Assembly: GCA_903813345.2 (NCBI GenBank)
Contig: CAIIXF020000003.1
Location: 11,298,931-11,362,930, forward strand
Source of the DNA: Owenia fusiformis
Taxonomy: Eukaryota > Annelida > Polychaeta > Sabellida > Oweniidae
Length of the DNA stretch: 64,000 nucleotides
Reading direction: 5' to 3'
In this document: positions 50,301-61,900 of the stretch, piece after piece
Numbering within the stretch: the stretch's first letter is position 1
Layout: every line of letters begins with the position of its first letter
The notes under the pieces: model-generated
Told to the model about the DNA's origin: nothing
Database searches by the model: none
What the model saw: only the letters and a program-made list of their open reading frames with translations
Made by a program: the position numbers and the translations under genes

Positions 50301-53300
50301 TTAAATATTTTAAATAACTTGCTTTGTTTTATTGGAATTTAATCGAAGTACAACATGTGAGAATAATTCCCAATTGAGCAAGGCACAATAGTTCAATAGA
50401 GAGAGCCAACGGAGTTAGATTGAGCAAATCGCAAGACTGTTAAACATTAATAAAGCGAGTCACTTAAATTCAATGAGGTTCACGAAAGCAAATCACTAGT
50501 GCTCAATAGATAAAGCCCAAGGTTTCAATACAGCAAGCCAATTTAGTTCACTGGAGCAAGGCACCAAAGGATAAATCAAAAAACAAAATCCAGGGTCCTC
50601 AACGATCTAACACCAGAGAATTAATTGAGTCGGATAAGTTTTTCCAAATTCTTCCCACCATCTGGTCGCACGTGCTTATCGGCCACACAGTTTTTGCTGA
50701 CAGTTTACGATGACAAATGGCGCATGATGACACCATTTCTTGGTTATAAATTAATGCTAAAATCTTGGGAGGCCATGTTATTTGTGCAGCTGCAACCGGT
50801 TGGTTACATTTACATCGAGTCACAATAGGTCATGGAAGCTTTTGTCTAAGCCAGGTTATTCATGTATTGTGTCAGGACCTAACGTTTTTTATACAATAAA
50901 CCTAAAACTTTAAAACATTTAGTTGTCAGTCTTAATTCCCGAGAGATTGCAAAATCCCGCGACTCTCATCGTGAAATTGTCCAAAATGTCACGTCATATT
51001 GTGCGTGTGGCACAGCTTGAAGTGTATCTGTGCATCTGTAGTAATCTTTGTTATCACGTCTGGATTGTAATATAAGTTTAAAAACCAACAAAATAAAGTC
51101 CATTCGTCTATACAGGCTATGCTGCATCATTACATACTACTGCATAATAGGACCCCTGTGGTGAATTAATTTCCGGAATTCAATTTAATTATTTTTGTTA
51201 TTTTTTTCAAAAGCATCCATTAAAATGATTGTTCAGACACCGGCACTTGTTGCTAGCCAGGCACCCAGGTCGTTTTTTGCAAACTGACTTAAATAACATT
51301 CCTTATAGTATCAAGAATTTACCAACGAGCAGAATAAGGATAATAGGGGTTCAGCAATTTCTGTTGCTCGGTGTTTAATGTCTAAATAGGTAACCATCCC
51401 TAATATTGCTCGCTCGTGAGCTAACGATGTCTTGTGAGATTAAACCAAGCTTATTTTGTATAAGAAATAGATAGATAATAGTATTAGAAATAATTTATCA
51501 TTGGTTCAGAATTTGTTTTATATTTTAATATACCGCGCGATTATTAAATCAATGTACAATGAGGCATGTCGATTACAAAAATGGGTCTAACATGAACATC
51601 ACTTGTGTTTCTTACGGATGATCTAAAACAACGTCTGATTAACAACAGGATAAGACGAAAATCTGCTAGATTAATTAAAAGGTGTTGGTTTTCACCTTTT
51701 GCTAACAGAGCTCTGATTTATGCATTTATAATAGGAACGCTAGCACTTGGAAGTGCTGTCAGTGGCAAAACGTTCCATTCTACACCGCTATTAGCACATA
51801 CTTTAAAAAGTCTGGCAAATGTATTGTACATCTTGAATGCTTCATTAGAACCATTAAATCTGTAAGTGCCATCGGTGTGAGGAATCCTACGCTATTAGTG
51901 ATGCGATGGGGCAATGTCGGCTCTATCTACAATTATCTAGCAATGGCCTTAGCAGATTTCAATGCTCAGTGTTCTCTTCGATTTCAGGTCTACTTCTATG
52001 TCAAACTACATAGAAACACTGCTGTGCGCGATTTGACTTACCAGATGAAGGGTGCATTATTTTCAACGTTTCCCTTGATGAGATCAGACACAATAAAGAT
52101 ATCTGCTCTTGTATTGTCTTTTCTGATTTAGGAACACCAATCGGAGTAATTTATTTTTCTTTCCTTGTCTTTTTAAGCTTCTTATACTTTAATCAAGAGG
52201 ATGAAATTATTTTAATGATAAAAATTGATTTATCAGAAAGAGGTGGAGATTATATGAACCTTATCGCTGCTACTAATTACTCCCCGAATTACTGTTCGCT
52301 GGCAGAGAAACCGACAGATCTCAGATACCGTCTATGATGTTCCACGTAATCTTATGAAATTACTAAAATTATCTAAGTACTGTGGGAAACTAATTGCGAA
52401 GGAGCTAAAGTCGTTTGAGATCGCCTGGATCCGCAAGCATATTATAAACATTAATATACTGACATACTCTCTCACTCCACTGGTGCTGAATCAAGTCAAG
52501 CTAAATGAGGACCTTACCATGGCACTTATGTATTTCAGGAATGGGGGTGCTAAATAGTATATAACATATACTTGATCTCCTAATCAAAATAACCTTTTCA
52601 CAAATTGCTTTTAATTCATTGTTTCTTTAGAAGAAAACTCTGTTTAGTAGTGTGCCTAATCAATTTATATTATACGTGGATCTTTCATTGGAGAGTTTCG
52701 CAAACGTTTTTAACCCAAACATCTCTATTATTTCCTGAATTGCTTCCTGAATCACAACATCTTATCCCCTGACAAATTTGGTTCAAGGAACAGATTGAAC
52801 CAAGAGTAAATTCAATAAAACTACGATATCGGAATGTTTTAGAAACAAACAAGCCGCCCATATACACGCCATACTGAAAGTGTCATTTCGCCAACTACTT
52901 GAGGGATGTCCAGTTAACGTATTGGCCGTTCTAATGGACTCAAAACGTCCATAGATATATACAAAACGTGAAAAATGTCTGAAGGAATTATCTCAAAGGA
53001 AATAAATTATCCTGAGAGGAGAGCTTACGGCAAATGTTCCCACATTCATTAAACTTAGTTTCTTCAGTTTAGAAGAAATAAACGGATTTCGTTATCTAAG
53101 AGCCTAATATGAGATGCTGTATCACACACTCATCAAATCTCAGGCGTTATATTTATCTCTTCGAATGGGGTCTAATAATAATCCCATTTCCAGATTCGTA
53201 GAAACAGTTCTGGACAGATGGAGAAAAGTTTGCATTGAATTCAGCTTGGTAAAGACGCCGAGTCCGTCAGACCAGTCAGCATGGGGTTGTGCATCTTTCA

Positions 53301-55017
53301 TGATATTAATACAGCGATGTATTTTTGCCCATAAATTGCAAATATGTAGTCAATAACACAAAGGAACTAGGCAAAATGACCAGAGAGAAGTGTCGGAACC
53401 CCAAAACCAAATCACAAATTAAACATACCCAAGAAAACCTTCTAGAAAAGCACATATTTGTATTTAAAGTATCATGAAACTGTGACAAATATATTTTACA
53501 AATCAGACGCCTGTACAAGAAATAACTTTTTAAATTCAGGAAATATTCCGTTGATGAAGATCATTAACTTAGTCTATCATGTCAAACTGACTTCAGTCGA
53601 CAATTTGTTATGACATTTGGTGGTATGTTGGTATCAGAAAGCATAAATATATATTACGATACTATTAGATGTTACATTAAATAAATCTCATGACATCATA
53701 CAGAAACACACTAACATACAACGAGATATTTACACATAATATTTACTTGAAGTGTGCCTCCCATAGTATACAAAGTAGTAAACGTTCGAGTCATTTTCGG
53801 AATAAATATTTGTTAAACATTATGGGGATGTTAAACAGAACCTTGAAAGATAATCGTGTCTAGTTATCACTTATAAAGATACACAAATACTAGTACACAG
53901 ATTAATCATAAATGTGTTCAACTTTAATTCTTAAATCAATTTGTCTACTTTTCGATGTGGATCTCTGTCGACCCGGGGGATTCGAAAGTAGATATAATTA
54001 TTTATTTGCATTTGGACGAATATCAGTTTCAATTAATTGATCAAAAATAAAATACAAACTCAAATAAAAGGAATGATATTAATTGTAAAAAGAAATAATG
54101 AATTAATTCAATTTTGATTGCATTTACTCGTAGTTTATCAACCGACCAACATTCAAATTCACTCCGGTTGGGTTCGGTTGGGCGGATTGCAATTGAGATT
54201 GCACGAGGCGATTTGGTGGTCTCTATCCTTTTTGCTCTGTTGAAATTCAAGACGACTTCAATCAAACCTGGCTGGCAGAAAATCTTTGAAATTGACATGC
54301 GGGGAAAGTAAAACATGAATTTGCAATTTAGCAAATTCTTACATAAAATCCACCCGGTTAAAACTGACGCGTTGGAGTGGTATTAAAATGTGAAAGAATT
54401 CCGCTGTTGGATATCGTTACATTAGTGTCATTTTAATGTCAATTTTTATGATACTTATCAATATATTTTCCTTACAACAATAATCAGTTGGAGATATAAA
54501 CAAATTGCGGAATTTGTAGGGTCAATTGAGGAATCCTGTTGTATGTGGGATCTTTACTAGTGACATCTTTAAGTAAAGTGTCTTATGTACAGCAAGTCTG
54601 AGTATCACAATGCCATCTATATTCATTGAATAGTATTAATCTTGCATTCCATCACAAACGGAATGGCTCGTCGTCACTCTACTAATCTAGACCTTGCATT
54701 TGGTGTTAGTGAGCAATCCATTTGACTGATCAGTAATAATTATGTGATTTGTTTTTATGTGTCTGTTCCTTATGAATCGTTTATCGGATGACTGTTAATG
54801 TATTTATTAACCATGGCACTTAAATAAGATAAATATAAAAAATATAACATAATAAATAAATGTTAATAATAAGGTACTTTCAAAAATATACCAAACAATT
54901 CAATTTTACAAACATATCTTATGCATTTCTAGGGGTTAGGTATAGCAGAGTGTAATGCTTCTAGACTATTTATAATTAGAGGGTGGGCCAAAAATGATCG
55001 CATCAGATAAATAAAGG
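47394..55017. other. FoxF upstream region, no gene recognised
   Basis: The FoxF promoter should lie at its left edge. The first 500 bp upstream of the ATG are less AT-rich and hold a CACGTG E-box (about 47791-47796), but no clear TATA box. A CRE-like TGACGTCA occurs at about 48660-48667. Three reading frames of 67-86 codons at 51605-52557 lie in different frames and match no family I know. The rest is AT-rich DNA without recognised structure. Distal FoxF enhancers may be here, but this is not visible from one sequence. Confidence 0.4.
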
Positions 55018-55022
55018 TAATG

Positions 55023-55413
55023 CAAAGGACGATTCTCGGTTTGGAGAACGAAGTTCATCAATCTAAATGAGCATTATCCCTGCTTCGGACAAATTTGATT
55101 TTTTTACATAATATAGATTTGAATGTCTTCTTTTGAATAGTCATAATTTAATTTGGGTATTATTTCTAGATTTTTCGCAAAAAATATATTAGCGCAGTAC
55201 ACTGATGAACTTCTTTCCCCAAATCGAGACTTGTATTTTATTGAATCGGTCTAATTGAGCGTTATCCCTGCTTCAGACCAATTTGTTATTTTTACAACTT
55301 GTAGATTTAAATGTCCTCTTTTGTATATGCATAGTTTAATTTGGGTAATATTTCTATATTTTCAATGAAAACAATTATTAGCCCCGGAGACTGTTCTCGA
55401 GAATCGTCCTTTG
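55023..55413. mobile_element. 0.39 kb inverted-repeat MITE, copy 1
   Basis: Ends CAAAGGACGATTCTCGG and CGAGAATCGTCCTTTG, flanked by a 5 bp duplication TAATG on both sides. The interior consists of two direct half-units of about 190 bp, each with 'agcattatccctgcttc' or 'agcgttatccctgcttc', then 'aatgtcttcttttga' or 'aatgtcctcttttgt', then 'ataatttaatttgggtat' or 'atagtttaatttgggtaa'. A central 'cccaaatcgagacttgt' recalls the terminal motif, suggesting the element is a fused dimer. Non-coding. Confidence 0.85.
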
Positions 55414-55481
55414 TAATGTATATACTTATAAAAGTGTAATGTTATTTGAAATATTTGATTGTTTTGAGGAATATCGCTATA

Positions 55482-56519
55482 CAAGGGCCGATCAAAAAGT
55501 TTCTTACCGTTGCCTCTAGATTTTATAATAAGACAAGTTGGATGCTCAAACTTTCACATAAGACAGGGTAGTAAGTTTGCTTGAGACTGTCTGAGTTTCA
55601 TTTAAATTGGTTCATTGGTATTGACACAGAGTCAATACATATTTTCAATGATTGAATTAGGTGGAGTGGCATTTTTTATAAAAAATTGTGCTAAGCTACA
55701 GTTTTGAAAGGACGATTCTCGGTTTGGAGAACGAAGTTCATCAATCTAAATGAGCATTATCCCTGCTTCGGACAAATTTGATTTTTTTACATAATATAGA
55801 TTTGAATGTCCTCTTTTGAATAGTCATAATTTAATTTGGGTAATATTTCTAGATTTTTCTCAAAAAATATTAGCGCAATACACTGATGAACTTCTTTCCC
55901 CAAATCGAGACTTGTATTTTATTAAAATCGGTCTAATTGAGCGTTATCCCTGCTCCAGACCAATTTGATATTTTTACATCTTGTAGATTTAAATGTCCTC
56001 TTTTGAATATTCATAGTTTAATTTGGGTAATATTTCTATATTTTTCATGAAAAAAATATTAGCCCAGGAGACTGTTCTCCAAACCGAGAATCGTCCTTTC
56101 TAACACTATAAGTAGTGTCATCTGTCAACAGACTGTAGTTTAATCATGTTTAATTAGTTTTTCTGCTAATATTCATTTTCATTCAAAATATTCAACCCCA
56201 GTGGCAATGCACTTCCTATATCTGTCCACTCGATCCAAAAACACATGTTTAAGGCCTTCGTATGAGAGGTTTGAAACGATGTCAGTAAATTTCCAGAAAC
56301 ACAAGTCAGCAGATATTTTTTATATATAACGCTGCTCCACCTAACTTTGTCATTGAAAATATAAATTGACTCTGTGTCACTACCAATAAACCAATTTATA
56401 TGAAACTCGAACAGTTTCAGGCAAACTAACTATCCTGTCTTGTGTTAAAGTTTGAGCTTCTAACTCCTCTCATTATAAAATTGAGAGCCAACGGTAAGAA
56501 ACTTTTTGATCGGTCCTTG
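55482..56519. mobile_element. mariner-derived MITE with ~200 bp inverted repeats, carrying a nested element
   Basis: TA-flanked ends CAAGGGCCGATCAAAAAGTT and, in inverse, CAAGGACCGATCAAAAAGTT. Inverted similarity extends about 190 bp at each side ('gacacagagtcaat', 'atattttcaatga', 'ttaggtggag'). Without the 0.39 kb insertion it would be about 645 bp. Like the element at 21683-22715 it has unusually long inverted repeats and a GGCCGATCA-type end, so the two are probably related subfamilies. Some transposase-like coding sequence may remain on the right side; I cannot confirm it. Confidence 0.8.
55707..56099. mobile_element. 0.39 kb inverted-repeat MITE, copy 2 (nested in the mariner MITE)
   Basis: Same family as 55023-55413, with longer intact termini (AAAGGACGATTCTCGGTTTG and its inverse at the right end). 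Copies 1 and 2 are nearly the same length and highly similar along both half-units. This copy interrupts the mariner-derived element and therefore inserted later. Confidence 0.87.
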
Positions 56520-57001
56520 TAGTATTCATCGGTTTTCTAATTTGAAGTTATCTAAGCAATGCTTGTGAATATCGTCTGGTCTTTTGAAGCATGTGGGTTT
56601 TGACCAATCATAAAATACATATAATCAGAAAGGTCTTCCTCGTCTTACCATTTCATTCCATGTGCATTATAGAGAATCACCAATTATCCTATGTGAATGC
56701 AAAATGGATGAAATTAAATGTGTGTTGTTATAAATAGTTTTTTGTTGTACACACTTTAACATTATAACCACCATTATACTTTATTGATAACAATTGTATA
56801 AATAGGGTGATCAAGTATCAGATATTTTCAAAAATAAGCCCATTCTTTCGAGTCTTCTGAAAAATGAAATCTCGCTCAGACCTCACACAACAAAATTAGC
56901 CATTAAAATAACCAGTAGATTTTTTCTACAAGAGTCAATTGATAATAATTGTATTTGATATGTTCTAGCAAGCATAATGTACTGAACGAAACATCCATCC
57001 C

Positions 57002-58912
57002 CTAGACGACGAGAGACTCGCAACAGCAGACATCTGGGTCGCTATTGAACCACATCTGAAAGCCATCCATATCCATGGGACAACACTCAGATCTGAAACC
57101 GAGGAAAAAGTGAATTAATAGCGAACGATGTAGCCATGGATAGTAACGATATTGTACTGCTAGCCAGCCTGACCACCTACCTTGTTGTGCTAGCCTGCCT
57201 AACCACCTCCCTTGAAGTGCTGACCAGCCTGACCACCTACCTTGTAGTGTTACCCGTCCCTCCACCTACCTTGTAGAGTTGGCTGGTCCTCTACCTACCT
57301 TGTAGAGTTAGCTGGTCCTTTACCTACCTTGTAGAGTTGGCTGGTCCTCCACTTACCTTGCAGAGTTAGCTGGTCCTCTACCTACCTTGTAGAGTTAGCT
57401 GGTCCTCCACCTGCCTTGTATTGTTAGCTGGTCCTCCTCCTGCCTTGTAGTGTTAGCTGGTCCTCCACCTGCCTTGTAGAGTTAGCTGGCCCTCAACCTG
57501 CCTTGTAGAGTTAGCTGGTCCTCCACCTGCCTTGTAGAGTTAGCTGGTCCTCTACCTACCTTGTAGAGTTAGCTGGTCCTCCACTTGCCTTGTAGAGTTA
57601 GCTGGTCCTCCACCTGCCTTGTAGAGTTAGCTGGTTCTCCACCTGCCTTGTAAAGTTAGCTGGTCCTCTACCTACCTTGTAGAGTTAGCTGGTCCTCCAC
57701 CTGCCTTGTAGAGTTAGCTGGTCCTCTACCTACCTTGTAGAGTTAGCTGGTCCTCCACCTGCCTTGTAGAGTTGGCTGGTCCTCAACCTACCTTGTAGTG
57801 TTAGCTGGTCCTCTACCTACCTTGTAGAGTTAGCTGGTCCTCCTCCTGCCTTGTAGAGTTAGCTGGTCCTCCACCTGCCTTGTAGAGTTAGCTGGTCCTC
57901 CATCTGCCTTGTAGAGTTGGCTGGTCCTCAACCTACCCTGTAGTGTTAGCTGGTCCTCCTCCTGCCTTGTAGAGTTAGTTGGTCCTCCACCTGCCTTGTA
58001 GAGTTAGCTGGTCCTCCACCTGCCTTGTCGAGTTAGCTGGTCCCCAACCTAGCTTGTCGAGTTAGCTGGTCCTCCACCTGCCTTGTAGAGTTAGCTGGTC
58101 CTCTACCTACCTTGTAGAGTTAGCTGGTCCTCTACCTACCTTGTAGAGTTAGCTGGTCCTCTACCTGCCTTGTAGAGTTAGCTGATCCTCTACCTACCTT
58201 GTAGAGTTAGCTGGTCCTCTACCTGCCTTGTAGAGTTAGCTGGTCCTCTACCTGCCTTGTAGTGTTAGCTGGTCCTCTACCTACCTTGTAGAGTTAGCTG
58301 GTCCTCCACCTGCCTTGTAGAGTTAGCTGGTCCTCTACCTACCTTGTAGAGTTAGCTGGTCCTCTACCTACCTTGTAGAGTTAGCTGGTCCTCCAACTAC
58401 CTCGCGGTGTTAGCTGGTCCTCTACCTACCTCGCAGTGTCAGCTGGTCCTCTACCTACCATGCGGTGTAAACTGTTTCTCTACCTACCGCGTAGTGTTAG
58501 CTGGTCCTCAACCTACCTTGTAGTGTTACCTGGTCCTCCTCCTGCCTTGTAGTGTTAGCTGGTCCTCCACCTGCTTTGTAGTGTTAGCTGGTCCTCCACC
58601 TGCCTTGTAGAGTTAGCTGGTCCTCAACCTACCTTGTAGTGTTACCTGGTCCTCCTCCTGCCTTGTAGTGTTACCTGGTCCTCCTCCTGCCTTGTAGTGT
58701 TAGCTGGTCCTCCACCTGCCTTGTAGTGTTAGCTGGTCCTCCACCTGCCTTGTAGAGTTAGCTGGTCCTCAACCTACCTTGTAGTGTTAGCTGGTCCTCA
58801 ACCTACCTTGTAGTGTTAGCTGGTCCCTCCACTATGACGTATTGAATTGGATGTTCGGGGTCCTCCTCGTATTCGAGAGTTTCATACCAATTTCCAGCTC
58901 TGCAGCACTCAG
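57002..58912 (-). CDS. cysteine module B2 split by a satellite-filled intron (last two exons)
   Basis: Exon 58807-58912 reads AECCRAGNWYETLEYEEDP, EHPIQYVIVEGPANTT. Exon 57002-57092 reads (R)SECCPMDMDGFQMWFNS, DPDVCCCESLVV and ends TAG. Aligned to B1 ('CC...P-QYI...EC...C-C') it is the same module, but here an intron of 1714 bp interrupts it at GPANTTR|SEC. The last exon has an alternative frame (DLSVVPWIWM...), rejected because only the cysteine frame matches the phase 2 donor. The donor CAAG|GTAGGT is also part of the repeat unit that fills the intron. Confidence 0.78.
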
Positions 58913-61900
58913 CTATAAAGTGAGTCACCACTATGAAATATATTCTTAATATCAATCAAATATTAATCTTGAAATCAGCAAGGTCGGTGAACAACATATA
59001 CTTAACTAATCCTTATGCACTTTATTTGTTACATCACTGTGAACATATATAGTTCTGACCTACCCCCTTCGACAAAGGGAAATGGGTTGCAAGGTGGGTC
59101 TGTATTGGCGTCCTCGCAGAACACGCCCATGCACTCCATGATTGCACCACTCGAGTCGCATGTCTTCTCCTCGTCATTCCAAGCTGCAAAAGGTGACAAG
59201 GCGAAAGAATCGATATTGCATTTTGCAATACTTACAGGTTTCCAGTTTCCCAAGGAATTCCAAATGGGATATTTTTAATTCTCCTAACATTCCAAGGGCA
59301 AATGATGAGTGATATAGTCACAATTTGAATGCTTGTCTTCCTAGTTTCGATGTCGACTGGGGATCAATGACCCAGTTGCCATACTCGATTTCATACCCCG
59401 TTAACATTTGATATAAAAACAACATGATTCTTAATATGTAACATTTTAAGAGAGAGTTTCCGTTTCTTTTCTTTATTGTAATTTCTACTTACTTGATGGA
59501 GCAATACATCTTCCGGATGTGAAGCCAGTCCTGTTTTGGAAACACTGTACGAATGAACAGCAAGGATCAAATTCATCCGCAAAGAGAAAATGATCGTGGT
59601 TGTCACATGGAGGAATCTCTTCAACTGTTAAAAGTAGTTTCGTGGTGATACAAATGATACAAAAACATAAACTCAAAACTCATAACTGTACTGTTATGGG
59701 TTCTTATTATGAATAGATGAAGCTCAAAGAAGCAAAATCATACTGTTGAATGAGGTAGAAAGAGGAGAAAAGTAGTTGATCGAGGAGAAATAGCTTATTG
59801 AACCAACCGCAGCTACTTACAAACTTGGACACAAGCACACGCTTCGAGATCAAACACTTCGTCCAAAGGGCACTCCTGAAATTCTCTCATTCCATCTTGA
59901 ATATATTGTGCGGGACCATCTCCTTTGCTATACATTGGTTTCACTCCGAATATACCTTCCTCTAAATTTTGTCCTACACAGCACGTGGTATCTATAAAAA
60001 TCAGCAAAATGATTGATGAAACATATATATCACGAGAGAAATACAAATATTGTTTATTTCAAGGTAACAGGGTAACGTTTAGGTCATTTAAGATTTAACC
60101 ACAGAAATACCAATTTTTCACATGAATTTCTCTCTTGAATGTGCAATTTCCCCCCAAAAGTCTTTAACTTTGGCAAAGGCTACAATTACGGTTTTAAAAT
60201 GAATGTTTGAGACTCAATTCTAAACTGTATAGATAGATTAGATAGTATAGTTTGGCAAAAACTGACAAATATTTGCAGTTACTGATATGATGAGCGTTAT
60301 TGATATCTCAAATTCTCAATACCGGTGGGCTGAGGGCTTTCACACTCCAACTCTTGAATATTTGGAACATCACATGACCCCACGTCACAATCGGGAACAT
60401 ATTTAGCGAGATCACATGTCAACAAGTCTTGATTCCAGGCAGTACCATCGTAACATTTTCCCACAAGTCCTGGATAAAAGCATTCGTCAGAAAATTAAAA
60501 ATACCAGATTTTTTAATATCCTGGGATGAAGATAACAATGTGTCCCTCGTGTAGTACATAACTTCTTTATAGGGATATTTTTTAATGTAATTCTGTTTGA
60601 CACGAGGGAATAACACAAAATTGAAACAATAGTTCAAAAGATATAACCATAAACGTATACTTTGACTTGTAGCCCGTTGAAATTATTTTTACCTGTTTTA
60701 TTCAACTCGGGGTCGTCACAGAAAATGAAGGTACAGCAATCTTCTCCGAGCTCACTCCCAGCTATATATCCAAACTGGCTGAGACATAGGTCTACAATCG
60801 GATTTTATGTAAAACATGTTCATGACGGAGAAGCAAGTTGATCTGTCAAAATTTTACAGATTATGTAGACATTTTTAAATTAAAACCTTCGCTTAGACAA
60901 GAAGTGATCAAATATCGATTAAACACCAAAGAGGAGATGTAGTAATCGAATGGGAACAGTAACACGACTAGTGGGGACGAGAAGAATGGTCATAGTGGGG
61001 ACAAGAAGTAATCAAATGGGAACAATAACACTAGTGGGGACGAGTAGTAAGAATAAATGTGAAGAATGGTCATAGTGGGGACAAGAAGTAATCAAATGGG
61101 AACAACAAAACTAGTGGGGACGAGTAGTAAGAATAAATGTGAAGAATGGTCATAGTGGGGACAAGAAGTAATCAAATGGGAACAACAAAACTAGTGGGGA
61201 CGAGTAGTAAGAATAAATGTGAAGAATGGTCATAGTGGGGACAAGAAGTAATCAAATGGGAACAACAAAACTAGTGGGGACGAGTAGTAAGAATAAATGT
61301 GAAGAATGGTCATAGTGGGGACAAGAAGTAATCAATTGGGATCAACAAAACTAGTGGGGATGAGTAGTAAGAACAAATGTGAAGAATGGTCATAGTGGGG
61401 ACAAGAAGTAATCAAATGGGAACAACAAAACTAGTGGGGACGAGTAGTAAGAATAAATGTGAAGAATGGTCATAGTGGGGACAAGAAGTAATCAATTGGG
61501 ATCAACAAAACTAGTGGGGATGAGTAGTAAGAACAAATGTGAAGAATGGTCATAGTGGGGACAAGAAGTAATCAAATGGGAACAACAAAACTAGTGGGGA
61601 CGAGTAGTAAGAACAAATGTGAAGAATGGTCATAGTGGGGACACGAAGTAATCAAATGGGAACAATAACACTAGTGGGGACGAGTAGTAAGAATAAATGT
61701 GAAGAATGGTCATTGTGGGAACAAGAAGTAATCAAATGGGAACAACAAAACTAGTGGGGACGAGTAGTAAGAATAAATGTGAAGAATGGTCATAGTGGGG
61801 ACAAGAAGTAATCAAATGGGAACAATAACACTAGTGGGGACGAGTAGTAAGAATAAATGTGAAGAATGGACATAGTGGGGACAAGAAGTAATCAAATGGG

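Noticed and set aside
51605-52557. Three adjacent + strand frames as a gene
   Set aside because: They fall in two frames separated by stops, with no recognised motif and no clear splice sites joining them.
57002-57265. 87-codon - strand frame read as a single exon
   Set aside because: Its N-terminal half is the 29 bp satellite (QGRWSGW repeats). Only the part after the TTTCAG acceptor (57092 down to 57002) is coding, by phase and cysteine pattern.
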